DNA from: Hymenobacter glacialis
GTDB taxonomy: Bacteria > Bacteroidota > Bacteroidia > Cytophagales > Hymenobacteraceae
Assembly: GCF_001816165.1 (NCBI RefSeq)
Contig: NZ_MDZC01000056.1
Coordinates: 1-44,431, forward strand
Reading direction: 5' to 3'
DNA: 44,431 nt
The notes under the pieces were generated by a model. The model did no database searches, was not told the DNA's origin, and was given only the letters and a program-made list of their open reading frames with translations. The stretch's first letter is position 1. Each line of letters opens with the position of its first letter. A program made the translations under genes and the position numbers. Positions 24,159 through 33,284 of this stretch are shown one piece after another.

Positions 24159-25370
24159 ATGAATCCTTTCCTTGCCCGCCTCCACCACCTGGCCCAGGCT
24201 CCCAGCCGCCGCATCATTGGCCTTATGTCGGGCACGTCGCTCGATGGACTGGATGTGGCGCTGTGCCGGCTCACGGGGCACGGGCCGGGCACGCAGCTGG
24301 AGCTGGAGCAGTTCCGCACCATTCCTTATAGTGAGGAGACGCGCGCGCGCATCCGTACCGTGTTTGCGCGGGAGCAAGTCAGCCTGGAATACCTCACGCT
24401 GCTACACCCCTGGCTGGGTAGCCTGCACGCCACCGCCATTCTGGAGTGCCTGGACGACTGGAACATTGCGCCCGCCGAAGTAGACCTGATAGCCAGCCAC
24501 GGCCAGACGGTGTACCACGCCCCGCAGCACCAGCACCAGCGCGCCGACTTCCCCCGCAACGCCACCCTGCAGCTGGGCGACGGCGACCACGTGGCCGTCG
24601 AAACCGGCATCATCACCCTCAGCGACTTCCGCCAAAAGCACATTGCCGCCGGGGGCGAAGGTGCCCCGCTGGCCGCCTACGGCGACTTCCTACTCCTCAG
24701 CAGCCCCGACGAAGAACGCCTGCTGCTCAACCTCGGCGGCATTGCCAATTTTACCTACCTGCCCCGCGCCGGCGGCAACGCCAGCACGGCCTTCAGCACC
24801 GATACCGGCCCCGGCAACACCCTGCTCGACGCCACGGTGCGCGCCCAGCGGCCCGGTATGCAGTACGATGAAGACGGGCGGCTGGCAGCAGCCGGCCAGG
24901 TGCACGAAGGACTGCTGACGGCACTGCTGGGCCATGCGTTTTTTGCCGCGCCGCTGCCCAAAACCACCGGGCCGGAGCTTTTCAGCCCCTCCTTTTTAGC
25001 GGAGGCGCAGCAGCGCAGCGGCACCGCCCACCTGCGCCTGGAAGACACGCTGGCCACCCTGGCCGAGCTGAGCGCCGTGGGCGTGGCCCGGGCCGTGCGG
25101 GCAGCTTTTGCCGAGCAGGCCATTCCGGCGGCCATCTACACCAGCGGCGGCGGGGCGCACAACCCTGCCTTGCTGGCCGCCCTGAGCCGCCACCTGCCCG
25201 AAGCCCGTTTCGGGAGCACCGATGCGCTGGGCGTGCCCGGCGATGCCAAGGAAGCCATCTTGTTTGCTGTGTTGGCCAACGAAGCGGTGGCCGGCCAGCC
25301 CATTAGCATTGGGGCGGGGCGGCAGCGGGTGCCCGCGGTGAGCATGGGCAAGATTTCCTTCCCGGGCTGA
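24159..25370 (+). CDS. anmK: Anhydro-N-acetylmuramic acid kinase
   Basis: The 403-residue product from the ATG at 24159 matches AnmK (ASKHA sugar-kinase fold). Motifs in order are IGLMSGTSLDGLDVALCR (about 20-37), ASHGQTVYH, LLNLGGIANFTYLP, DTGPGNTLLDA and the C-terminal TSGGGAHNPALL. AnmK opens the 1,6-anhydro ring of anhydro-MurNAc and phosphorylates it to MurNAc-6-P in peptidoglycan recycling. The next enzyme, MurQ etherase, is not in the window. The open frame extends upstream to 24009 but only through the palindromic element, so that extension is rejected. The gene follows the NagB/PIG-L fusion and precedes the second susC, which ties the cluster to amino-sugar salvage. Confidence 0.95.
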   Translation: MNPFLARLHHLAQAPSRRIIGLMSGTSLDGLDVALCRLTGHGPGTQLELEQFRTIPYSEETRARIRTVFAREQVSLEYLTLLHPWLGSLHATAILECLDDWNIAPAEVDLIASHGQTVYHAPQHQHQRADFPRNATLQLGDGDHVAVETGIITLSDFRQKHIAAGGEGAPLAAYGDFLLLSSPDEERLLLNLGGIANFTYLPRAGGNASTAFSTDTGPGNTLLDATVRAQRPGMQYDEDGRLAAAGQVHEGLLTALLGHAFFAAPLPKTTGPELFSPSFLAEAQQRSGTAHLRLEDTLATLAELSAVGVARAVRAAFAEQAIPAAIYTSGGGAHNPALLAALSRHLPEARFGSTDALGVPGDAKEAILFAVLANEAVAGQPISIGAGRQRVPAVSMGKISFPG

Positions 25371-25509
25371 CGCCTGCAAATCCACAAGTCACCGGTATAT
25401 ACCACCAGCTTTGCCACTCATTAATATATTGCATAATCTCAATTATGTACATTACGAATTGAGCAGACCAGGCATTTCCAGCATTTACATCCACTTTTCA
25501 TTTTTTCCT

Positions 25510-28500
25510 ATGTCCCACCCCTACAATTCGCGTGGCCTGCCGGGCTACTTTCTGGGCCTGCTGGCCGCGCTGGTACTGTTGCTCGCCGGGCCGGCAGCGG
25601 CGCAAAACACCCGCTACACCATTCAGGGCCGGGTGACCGATGCGAGCAATGATGCCCTGCCCGGTGCTACGGTGCGCCTGCTCAACACGGTAGTGGGCAC
25701 CTCATCGGGCACCGATGGGCGCTTTGCCATTGATGCCGGCCTCTCCCCTGGCACCTACCAGCTCGAGATATCCTCGGTGGGCTACCGGCCCTTGCGCCGC
25801 GCCATAACCCTGGGCGCCGAAACCACCGTAGCGGTGGGCGACGTGGGGCTGACGGAGGATTTGGTGGGTTTGAACGAAGTGGTGGTGACCGGTACGTCGG
25901 TGGCCACCAGCAAGCGGCAGCTGGGTAACACCATTGCCACGGTGAGCGGCGAGGAGCTGCGCACGGTGGTGCCCACTCAGATAGACCAAGCCCTGCAGGG
26001 CAAGTTTGCGGGCGTGCAGATTACCCAGAACTCGGGCAACCCGGCTGGTGGCATTTCGGTGCGGCTGCGCGGGCCCAGCACCGTGGCCGGCTCCTCCGAC
26101 CCACTCTACATCATCGATGGCGTGATTGTGAACAACGACTCGCCCCAGCTGCTCGACCTGGGCGGCTACGCCCAAAACCGGCTGGTTGACATCAGCCCCA
26201 ACGACGTGGACCGCATCGAGGTGATTAAGGGGGCGGCGGCGGCGGCCATCTACGGCTCGCGCGCCTCCAACGGCGTGGTGCAGATTTTCACCAAGCGCGG
26301 GCGCGACGGCGCCCCGCAGGTCACGGTATCGTCGCAGTTCATGGTGTCGCAGCTGCGCAAGAAGCTGGACGTGAACCGTCACCCCTTCCGCTTCACCAAC
26401 ACCGTGGCCACCGACCTGAGCCAGGTGCCGGTGACGCGCTACGACTACCAGGACCAGATTTTCAGGACCGCCGTGGGCACCGACGACTACGTGTCGCTCA
26501 GCGGCGGCAGCAGCACCACCAAGTACTTCGCCTCTGGCAACTACTTCCGCAACCAGGGCATCGTGGACAATACGAACTTCAGCCGGGGCGGCGGCCGGGT
26601 GCGCCTGCAGCAAACCCTGGGCTCGAAGGCCAGCCTGAGCGTGGGCGCCAACTACACCCTGAGCCAGAGCAAGGAAGTGCCCAACGGCGGCATCAGCGAG
26701 GCCTACGGCGCGCTCACGGGCTTTATCTTTTCCAACAACTTCATCGACCCCAGCCGCGACCCCGCCACCGGGCGCTACCCCAGCACGGCCCTGAGCATAG
26801 CCCGCACCAACCCGCTGGAAGCCATCAACCGCTTTGATTTCCGCCAGCGCACCTCCCGCTTCATCGGCGACGCGCAGCTGAACCTCACGCCGTTTGAGGG
26901 CTTCACCCTCGACTACGTGCTGGGCTACGACGCCAGCACGCAGGTGGCCACGGGCTTCATTCCCACCGGCAGCACCGCCCCCACCTACACCGGCGGCTAT
27001 GCCCGCCGCGCCGACCAAACCACCATTTTGGTGAACAACGACCTGACGGCCAGCTACCGGCGCGACTTCACGGACTGGCTGGCCAGCACCACCACCGTAG
27101 GCGGCACGCTGCAGTACCAGCAGGGCTTCGCCACCGGCATTGTGAGCACCACCCTGGCCCCCATTGTGCAAACCACGGCCAGCGGCATTGCCGTGGCGGG
27201 CGAGGCCCGCTCGGAGCGCAGCATTCGCGGGGCATTTGCCCAGCAAACCCTGGGCCTGGGCAACCGGCTGTTTCTGACCGGGGCCCTGCGCGTGGACGTG
27301 GCCTCGGTGTATGGCCCCAGCAACCGCACCCAGTACTACCCCAAGGCCAGCGTGGCCTACGTGGTATCGGAAGAGCAATTCTGGAAAGACGGGCCGCTGG
27401 GCCGCCTCGTGCCTCAGCTCAAGCTGCGCGCTTCCTACGGGCAGGCGGGTAACCTCACGGCCATTGGGCCCTACGACCGGTTCACCAACTTCGGGCCGGT
27501 CGTGGCGGGCACCCTGCCGGGCTTGCTCCCGTCTACGCTACAGGGCAACTCGGTGCTGGGCCCGGAGCGGCAATCTGAGTTTGAAGTGGGCACCGACCTG
27601 GGCCTGTTTGGCGGCCGGGTGGGCATCGAATTCTCGTATTATGACAAGAAGGTGACCGACCTGCTGCTGCGCCGCGACCTGAACCTGAGCAGCGGCTTTT
27701 CCTCGCGCTTCGACAACATCGGCAACATGCGCAACCAGGGCGTGGAACTGCTGGTGCGCGGCACGCCGGTGCAGAGCGCGGCCGTGAAATGGACCGTGAC
27801 CACCACCTTCACCCACAACACGAACCGCATTACCAACATTCCGAACGGCCTGCTCACCTTCCCTGACGGTTTTGGGCTGGTGGCGGCCGTGGAGGGCCGG
27901 CCCCTGGGCACGTACTACGGCACGTACTCGGCCCGCCGGCCCGACGGCTCGCTGCTGCTCACGCCCGGCGGCCTGCCCCAGCGCGAGCGCGGCACCCAGG
28001 GCACGTTTGGGGCGCCCAACGTACCGTTGCGCGGCGCCGACGGCCAGCCCAGCGGCACCCTGCTCAACGGCGTGCTCGGCAATCCCAACCCGCGCTACGT
28101 GGCCTCGCTCATCAACGAAGTGGAGCTGCTGAAGGGCAACCTCGTGTTTCGGGTGCAGTTCGACACCCAGCAGGACTTCGACGTGTTCAACTTCACGAAG
28201 CGCGTGGGCACTCGCGACATCTTCGGCGGCCTGGCCGGCTACGAGCCCGAACTGCGCGGCGAGGTGGCCAAGGGCAGCAGCATTGCCGCCTACAACACGT
28301 TTGATAAGTGGATTGAAGACGGCTCCTTCGTGAAGCTGCGCGAAGCTTCGGTAAGCTACCGCCTCACGCCCAAATTGCTGGGCCTGCGCGACCTGCGCCT
28401 GTCGTTGGCCGGGCGCAACCTGTTGGTGTTCACCAAATACAGCGGCTACGACCCCGAAGTGAGCGCAGCGGGCCAGAGCAACGCCGTGCGCGGCTTCGAT

Positions 28501-28557
28501 TTTGTGGAAGTGCCCATCCCACGGGCCGTGTCGCTGGGCTTCAACGCTTCTTTTTAA
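25510..28557 (+). CDS. SusC/RagA-family TonB-linked outer-membrane protein
   Basis: From the ATG at 25510 the product is 1015 residues with a signal peptide ending in AGPAAAQ. A carboxypeptidase-regulatory-like domain follows (about 35-115, IQGRVTDASNDALPGATV), then LNEVVVTGT and the plug with ALQGKFAGVQITQNSG and PLYIIDGVIVNND, and a long barrel ending in SLGFNASF. No STN domain is present. It differs strongly from the SusC at 18480, so it is not a recent duplicate. susD follows 93 bp downstream with a palindrome between. Upstream (25371-25509) is an AT-rich stretch probably holding its promoter, though no exact -7 box is visible. The ligand is unknown. Confidence 0.96.
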   Translation: MSHPYNSRGLPGYFLGLLAALVLLLAGPAAAQNTRYTIQGRVTDASNDALPGATVRLLNTVVGTSSGTDGRFAIDAGLSPGTYQLEISSVGYRPLRRAITLGAETTVAVGDVGLTEDLVGLNEVVVTGTSVATSKRQLGNTIATVSGEELRTVVPTQIDQALQGKFAGVQITQNSGNPAGGISVRLRGPSTVAGSSDPLYIIDGVIVNNDSPQLLDLGGYAQNRLVDISPNDVDRIEVIKGAAAAAIYGSRASNGVVQIFTKRGRDGAPQVTVSSQFMVSQLRKKLDVNRHPFRFTNTVATDLSQVPVTRYDYQDQIFRTAVGTDDYVSLSGGSSTTKYFASGNYFRNQGIVDNTNFSRGGGRVRLQQTLGSKASLSVGANYTLSQSKEVPNGGISEAYGALTGFIFSNNFIDPSRDPATGRYPSTALSIARTNPLEAINRFDFRQRTSRFIGDAQLNLTPFEGFTLDYVLGYDASTQVATGFIPTGSTAPTYTGGYARRADQTTILVNNDLTASYRRDFTDWLASTTTVGGTLQYQQGFATGIVSTTLAPIVQTTASGIAVAGEARSERSIRGAFAQQTLGLGNRLFLTGALRVDVASVYGPSNRTQYYPKASVAYVVSEEQFWKDGPLGRLVPQLKLRASYGQAGNLTAIGPYDRFTNFGPVVAGTLPGLLPSTLQGNSVLGPERQSEFEVGTDLGLFGGRVGIEFSYYDKKVTDLLLRRDLNLSSGFSSRFDNIGNMRNQGVELLVRGTPVQSAAVKWTVTTTFTHNTNRITNIPNGLLTFPDGFGLVAAVEGRPLGTYYGTYSARRPDGSLLLTPGGLPQRERGTQGTFGAPNVPLRGADGQPSGTLLNGVLGNPNPRYVASLINEVELLKGNLVFRVQFDTQQDFDVFNFTKRVGTRDIFGGLAGYEPELRGEVAKGSSIAAYNTFDKWIEDGSFVKLREASVSYRLTPKLLGLRDLRLSLAGRNLLVFTKYSGYDPEVSAAGQSNAVRGFDFVEVPIPRAVSLGFNASF

Positions 28558-28581
28558 AGCCGCGAGGTCAGCCGAAAAAAA

Positions 28582-28613
28582 CCGTCATGCTTCGGCTTCG
28601 CTCAGCATGGCGG
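28582..28613. repeat. Palindromic dispersed repeat, copy B, in the susC-2/susD-2 junction
   Basis: A short hairpin, CCGTCATGCT/AGCATGGCGG with one mismatch, has a loop of 12 nt containing TTCGGCTTCGC. It is a shortened relative of the elements at 10745 and 30002 and lies between cotranscribed susC and susD. Confidence 0.7.
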
Positions 28614-28650
28614 CCAACCTATTGATTGTACACTTCGATATTCCTTCAAC

Positions 28651-29997
28651 ATGACTATTTCTGATTTCACCCGGCCGTGCCGCCTGGCTGCCCAGCTCCT
28701 GCTTGGGGCGGTCCTGCTGGCCACCAGCGCCTGCAGCCTCGACCTGCCCAACCCCAACGCCGGCGACGACGTGCAAACCCTGACCACCCGCGAGGGCCTG
28801 TTTGCCCTGAGCGTGGGCCTGCGCCAGGCCTACTCCACCTCGGCCCTGGAGCCCATCATTCTCACCACCGGCGCCACGACCCGCGAGGTGAAGGGCGTCA
28901 CCACGTTTTTCAACGTGACGGAGGTGGAGCAGGGTGGGGCCCAGCTTTCGCCCAACAATGCCAACACCACGGCCCTGTTTTCCCGCAACTACCGTGTGGT
29001 GCGCGTGGCCGACCAGCTCATTGCCGCCGCACCCAACGTGCTGGCCGCCGATGCCCCCGCCCGCAGCGCGGTGCTGGCCCATGCCTACCTCTTTAAGGCG
29101 GCGGCGCTGGCCGGCGTGGCCCAGGGCTTCGAGCAGGGCCCGCTCACGGCCGCCGACGGCGCGCCCGCCTTCGTGCCGCGCGCGCAGTTGCTGGCCGAGG
29201 CCATTCGCCTGCTCGACCTGGCGGCCACGGAGTTTGCCAGCAACGCCCCCCCCGCCGACTTCAACACCCAGGTGCTGGGCGCCGGGTTCAACCTGCCCAA
29301 TACCATTCAGGCCTACCGCGCCCGCTTCAACCTGCGGGCCGGCAACTACGCCGCCGCCCGCGCCGCCGCCAACCTCGTGACCTTGAGCGTGCGCTCGGCC
29401 TTCGCCTACTCCAACCAGTTACCGAACCCCATCTTCCAGAACTCGACACTGGCGGGGGCTAATTTCCGGCCGCGCGACAACTTTGGCCTGCCCGCCGCCC
29501 TGGTGGAGCCCGGCGATGGCCGCCTGGCGTTCTTTCTGAGCGGGCCGGTGGTGGTAGACCGCAACAACGGCAGCACCGACAACGTGCGCACCCTGGCCGG
29601 GTTCTTCCTCACCCAAACCAGTGAAATCCCGGCCTACCAGCCCGATGAGATGCGCCTCATTCGGGCCGAAACCAACCTGCGCCAGGCCGCGCCCGACCTG
29701 GCCGCGGCGCTCGTCGATATCAACGCCGTGCGTACCCAAACCACCGGCGACCCGTGGAACGTGTACCCCAACCTGCCCGCCTACGCCGGCCCCCTCACCG
29801 TGGACGCCCTGCTGCTGGAAGTGTACAAGCAGCGCAGCGCCGAGCTGTTCCTGAGCGGCCAGCGCCTGGAAGACAGCCGCCGCTTTGGCCGCCCCGCCCC
29901 ACCCGCCAACCTGACTGAGCGCACCCGCAACTTCTACCCCTACCCCCAGCAGGAGCGGGTGAACAACCCCAATACGCCGGCTGACCCGGCTATTTAG
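28651..29997 (+). CDS. SusD/RagB-family outer-membrane lipoprotein
   Basis: The 448-residue protein has a lipoprotein signal ending in ATSAC (C28), then SLDLPNPNAGDD. The TPR-like body (AHAYLFKAAALAGVAQGFE, IQAYRARFNLRAGNYAAARAAA) and the C-terminal segment VYKQRSAELFLSGQRLEDSRRFG with an NFYPYPQQER ending are classic RagB/SusD. It is the surface ligand-capturing partner of the SusC encoded 93 bp upstream. It is shorter than the SusD at 16827 and of a different subfamily. The palindrome with perfect arms begins 4 bp after its stop. Confidence 0.92.
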   Translation: MTISDFTRPCRLAAQLLLGAVLLATSACSLDLPNPNAGDDVQTLTTREGLFALSVGLRQAYSTSALEPIILTTGATTREVKGVTTFFNVTEVEQGGAQLSPNNANTTALFSRNYRVVRVADQLIAAAPNVLAADAPARSAVLAHAYLFKAAALAGVAQGFEQGPLTAADGAPAFVPRAQLLAEAIRLLDLAATEFASNAPPADFNTQVLGAGFNLPNTIQAYRARFNLRAGNYAAARAAANLVTLSVRSAFAYSNQLPNPIFQNSTLAGANFRPRDNFGLPAALVEPGDGRLAFFLSGPVVVDRNNGSTDNVRTLAGFFLTQTSEIPAYQPDEMRLIRAETNLRQAAPDLAAALVDINAVRTQTTGDPWNVYPNLPAYAGPLTVDALLLEVYKQRSAELFLSGQRLEDSRRFGRPAPPANLTERTRNFYPYPQQERVNNPNTPADPAI

Positions 29998-30001
29998 GGC
30001 G

Positions 30002-30092
30002 CTTGTCATGCTGAGCGCAGCGAAGCATCTTATCACGTGAAAACGATTTGTTCAGCGGTGATAAGATGCTTCGCTGCGCTCAGCATGACAAG
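30002..30092. repeat. Palindromic dispersed repeat, copy C, perfect 35-bp arms
   Basis: The arms 30002-30036 and 30058-30092 are exact reverse complements over 35 bp and flank a 21-nt loop. They contain the family core ATGCTGAGCGCAGCGAAGC. The repeat starts 4 bp after the susD stop and ends 43 bp before the next ATG. The transcript would form a very stable hairpin that could end or protect the susCD mRNA. Confidence 0.95.
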
Positions 30093-30135
30093 TGAATTTC
30101 GACCTTAGCAGCGCATCCTTCCCCACTCGCCGCCC

Positions 30136-31317
30136 ATGAATACCGTTACCCAAGCTGCTGTGGCCACCACGGGGGCCCAGCCGCTGGTTGAGGCCTCGCA
30201 GCCCGGCCGCCTCGTTTCGCTGGATGTCTTCCGCGGCATCACCGTGATGGCCATGATTCTGGTGAACAACCCCGGCGACTGGGGCCACATCTACCCGCCC
30301 TTCGAGCACGCCGAATGGAACGGCTGCACGCCCACGGACCTGATTTTCCCTTTTTTCCTCTTCATTGTGGGGGTGAGCCTGGTGTATGCCCTGGATGGGG
30401 TGAAGCAGCAGGGCGGCCCGCAGGGAGCGGTGCTGTGGCGCGTGGCGCGGCGGGCGGCAGTGCTGTTCGGGCTGGGGCTGCTGCTGTCGCTCTATCCCAA
30501 ATTCGACTTTTCGGTGGTGCGCATTATGGGCGTGTTGCAGCGCATTGCGCTGGTCTTTCTGGGCTGCAGCTTCATTTTTCTGAAATCCAGCTGGCGCACG
30601 CAGGCATGGCTGGTGGTGGTGTTTTTGGTGAGCTACGCCGTGCTGATGCAGGTGGTGCCGGTGCCCGGCTTCGGCCCCGCCAACCTGGAGCCCGCCACCA
30701 ACCTTGGCGCCTGGCTCGACCGGCTGGTATTCAGCGAAGCCCACCTCTGGAAATCCAGCAAAACCTGGGACCCCGAAGGCCTGCTGGGCACGCTGCCCGC
30801 GCTGGGCACGGGCCTGCTGGGCGTGCTCACGGCGCAGTGGCTGCGGCGCCGGGACCGGGAGCCCGCTACCAAAGTGGCGTGGCTGTTCGTAGCCGCCGGC
30901 GCCGTCACCATTTTGGGGCTGGTATGGGCACCGTGGTTCCCCATCAACAAAGCCCTTTGGAGCAGCCCCTACGTGCTTTACACCGGCGGGCTGGCCATAG
31001 CCGGGCTGGCCGCCCTCTACTGGGTATGCGACGTGCAGGGCTACCGCGCCTGGACGCGGCCGGCGCTGGTCTATGGCGTCAATGCCATTCTGGTGTTTTG
31101 CCTGTCGGCGCTGCTTTCGCGCACGTTCGGCCTGTTTAAGTTGGCCCTGCCCACGGGCAAAACCGGGGGGCTGAAGGAGTGGCTCTACGAGTGGGGCATC
31201 GCGCCGTTTTTCACCGACCCGCGCGCGGCTTCGCTGATGGGCGCGGTGGTACTCATCATCATCTGGTATTTTATCCTGAGCTGGATGTATAAGAAAAATG
31301 TAGTACTGAAGGTGTAA
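30136..31317 (+). CDS. Heparan-alpha-glucosaminide N-acetyltransferase-like membrane protein (NagX/COG4299)
   Basis: The 393-residue protein begins with a short soluble region and then RLVSLDVFRGITVMAMILVNNPG, the opening signature of the HGSNAT/DUF5009 family, followed by about ten membrane helices. Family motifs include WNGCTPTDLIFPFFLFIVG and RIMGVLQRIALVF. The human relative acetylates terminal glucosamine across the lysosomal membrane. Bacterial NagX-type proteins occur in GlcNAc-use gene clusters, where acetylation or transport of amino sugars has been proposed. It lies in line with anmK and the second susCD pair, supporting an amino-sugar role. The catalytic residue cannot be confirmed from sequence alone. 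Confidence 0.85.
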   Translation: MNTVTQAAVATTGAQPLVEASQPGRLVSLDVFRGITVMAMILVNNPGDWGHIYPPFEHAEWNGCTPTDLIFPFFLFIVGVSLVYALDGVKQQGGPQGAVLWRVARRAAVLFGLGLLLSLYPKFDFSVVRIMGVLQRIALVFLGCSFIFLKSSWRTQAWLVVVFLVSYAVLMQVVPVPGFGPANLEPATNLGAWLDRLVFSEAHLWKSSKTWDPEGLLGTLPALGTGLLGVLTAQWLRRRDREPATKVAWLFVAAGAVTILGLVWAPWFPINKALWSSPYVLYTGGLAIAGLAALYWVCDVQGYRAWTRPALVYGVNAILVFCLSALLSRTFGLFKLALPTGKTGGLKEWLYEWGIAPFFTDPRAASLMGAVVLIIIWYFILSWMYKKNVVLKV

Positions 31318-31400
31318 ACTCCTGAGTTGTCATCACTCTAGCCGTTTCCTTACATATATTTACTGAACAATCCCATCCGTCGTTTCTTTTCCTCTTTGCC

Positions 31401-32186
31401 ATGCGATTCTACCTATTACCAGCGCTAGGAATAATCATCACCCAAATAGCCCAAGCACAGGACTTGACTAGCCGAGGCGTCATGACGCCTGGCAGTCTTC
31501 TGCCCTCGGGTCAATCCGTGGGAGGAGTTACCCCACGCGGGGGGCCAAGCTCAGAACCCCGCTCAGCACCTCGGTATACCTCCCAGAAGCTGGCTCCAGC
31601 CAGTACTGCGACGGCTCTTACGGACCCCTCCTCCGCCCACATGTTGCCGTATTGGACGCGTGGCACCGTACAGCCCTACGCAGGCCCGGCCACGCGCCCC
31701 TGGCTTAAGTACGACCTTGTATTTGAAAACCTGACCTACCGATTGCCCTCTGGCGAGCCCGAACAAGTTGATTTGAACAATATTAGGGAATTTACCTTGG
31801 GCGATTCCCTGCTCAAAACCCAGCGCACTTACCGCCGCTACCTCAATGCCCGCATTGAGAATCCGGCATTGCGGCTGGCTTTCTTCGAGGTGCGCTACGA
31901 TGCCGGGCAGACGGCCCTGCTTTGCCGCCGGTCTTTGGTTGAAAACGCCGTCCATACTAGGGGAAGCCAGCGTTCGGGGCAGTTCCAACAGCGTGTGGTC
32001 ACCAAATATTTCATCAAAACGCCGGACAATAGATTAACTCCTACGGAGCTTACGCAGGAAGCCGTGCTTGCCGCTTTGGATTCCCCGCATGCCGTGGCCG
32101 TGGCTGCCCACATCAAGCAGAAGCGCCTAAAGCTGACTGAAGAGGCTGATGTGGTTGAGCTGCTAGCCTACTACGACACGTTGTAG
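31401..32186 (+). CDS. Secreted protein of unknown function, paralogue 1 of 3
   Basis: I do not recognise the family. The 261-residue product has a signal peptide ending near QIAQAQ, then a low-complexity S/G/P/T stretch of about 60 residues. A conserved core starts with LPYWTRGTVQPY and RPWLKYD, continues REFTLGDSL, TYRRYLNARI and LRLAFFEVRYDAGQTALLCRR, and ends in LLAYYDTL. The same core is present in the products at 33285 and 34167. There is no cysteine pattern, membrane helix or catalytic motif that I can name. Its codons are less GC-biased than those of the neighbours (TTA, CTA and ATA occur near the start), which may mean weaker expression or separate history. Confidence 0.8.
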   Translation: MRFYLLPALGIIITQIAQAQDLTSRGVMTPGSLLPSGQSVGGVTPRGGPSSEPRSAPRYTSQKLAPASTATALTDPSSAHMLPYWTRGTVQPYAGPATRPWLKYDLVFENLTYRLPSGEPEQVDLNNIREFTLGDSLLKTQRTYRRYLNARIENPALRLAFFEVRYDAGQTALLCRRSLVENAVHTRGSQRSGQFQQRVVTKYFIKTPDNRLTPTELTQEAVLAALDSPHAVAVAAHIKQKRLKLTEEADVVELLAYYDTL

Positions 32187-32201
32187 CAGTTCCGGGCTGG
32201 C

Positions 32202-32250
32202 CGATGCCACTGCCGTCCCCGCAAAAGCGCGGCGCAGTGGCATCGTCGTT
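32202..32250 (+). terminator. Probable terminator after paralogue 1
   Basis: The 12-bp stem CGATGCCACTGC/GCAGTGGCATCG (32202-32213 and 32234-32245) has a 20-nt GC-rich loop and is followed by TCGTTTTC. The T-run is short. It lies 15 bp after the stop of the first paralogue and before proC. Confidence 0.6.
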
Positions 32251-32365
32251 TTCGGAGAAATGGCTTGACTGTACCAGTTGGCTCTTTGGAAACCGTTGCC
32301 AGGCGACTATTGACTCGTTTTTCCCAGCTTGAGCCCTCACTCCTTGGTTGCAAGCGTTTACAAGC

Positions 32366-33166
32366 ATGAAAATTCTCATCATCGGCGGGGGCAACATGGG
32401 CCTGACCTACGCCCGCAGCTTCGTGCGCGCCCACATCACCTCGCGCCTCGACCTGCGGCTGCTGGCCCGCTCGCCCGAGCGGGTACCCGCCCTGGCCATT
32501 CACGAAATTGGCACGGTGTGGGGCCACCCCGGCGAGTGCGTGCCCGGCGCCGACCTGCTCATTCTGGCCGTGAAGCCGCAGGACTCGCCCGCGCTGTTTG
32601 AGTCGTTGCGCGGGCTGGTGCAGCCGCAGCAGGTGGTGCTCAGCATCATGGCCGGGGTGCGCATTGCCACCCTGCGCGAGGCCCTGGGCACGCCCAAAGT
32701 TATTCGGGCCATGCCCAACCTGCCCTCCCAAATCGGCATGGGCATGACGGCCTTCACCAGCACCGACGCCGTGACCCGCGCCGAGCTGGTGCAGGTGCAA
32801 AACCTGCTCAGCACCACCGGCAAAACGGTGTACGTGGAGGAAGAAGCGGCCATTGACGCGGCCACGGCCATTTCGGGCAGCGGCCCGGCCTACGTGTACT
32901 ACTGCATGGACGCCCTGATGGCAGCGGCCACCACCATGGGCTTCAGTCCTGCCGAAGCCGAGCTGCTGGTGAGCCAGACGTTTCGGGGTGCCGTGGAGCT
33001 GTACTCCCAATCGGGCCTGAGCTGCACCGACTGGATTGCCAAGGTGGCCTCCAAAGGCGGCACTACCGAAGCCGCCATGCACACGTTTGGGGCCGGGCAC
33101 GTGCGCGAAGGCCTGATGGCCGGGGCCGGCGTCGCCCGCGACCGGGCCGAAGAATTGGGCAAGTAA
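32366..33166 (+). CDS. proC: Pyrroline-5-carboxylate reductase
   Basis: The 266-residue product from the ATG at 32366 starts directly with the NAD(P)-binding strand MKILIIGGGNMG. It continues with VKPQD, MPNLPSQIGMG and the C-terminal dimer and catalytic segment SGSGPAYVYYCMDAL, then ASKGGTTEAAM. ProC reduces 1-pyrroline-5-carboxylate to proline in the cytoplasm. The length is normal. It sits alone between two members of the secreted three-paralogue family, which have no evident link to proline synthesis. Six in-frame codons upstream, from 32348, are possible but unneeded. Confidence 0.95.
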   Translation: MKILIIGGGNMGLTYARSFVRAHITSRLDLRLLARSPERVPALAIHEIGTVWGHPGECVPGADLLILAVKPQDSPALFESLRGLVQPQQVVLSIMAGVRIATLREALGTPKVIRAMPNLPSQIGMGMTAFTSTDAVTRAELVQVQNLLSTTGKTVYVEEEAAIDAATAISGSGPAYVYYCMDALMAAATTMGFSPAEAELLVSQTFRGAVELYSQSGLSCTDWIAKVASKGGTTEAAMHTFGAGHVREGLMAGAGVARDRAEELGK

Positions 33167-33284
33167 GCAAGCAGCCTTTTGGGGTAATTCTCGGTCAAAG
33201 CAATTGAACTCCTTCCTCAAATAAATATGCTGTTATTTGAGGTAAGTCGGGTAGCTTTCCACGTTTCTACTTCCTCCGTTCACT

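Noticed and set aside
25702..27378. Open frame of 558 codons on the minus strand inside the second susC
   Set aside because: It is antisense to a full SusC with plug and barrel motifs. Composition is H/G/V/A-rich and there is no recognisable motif.
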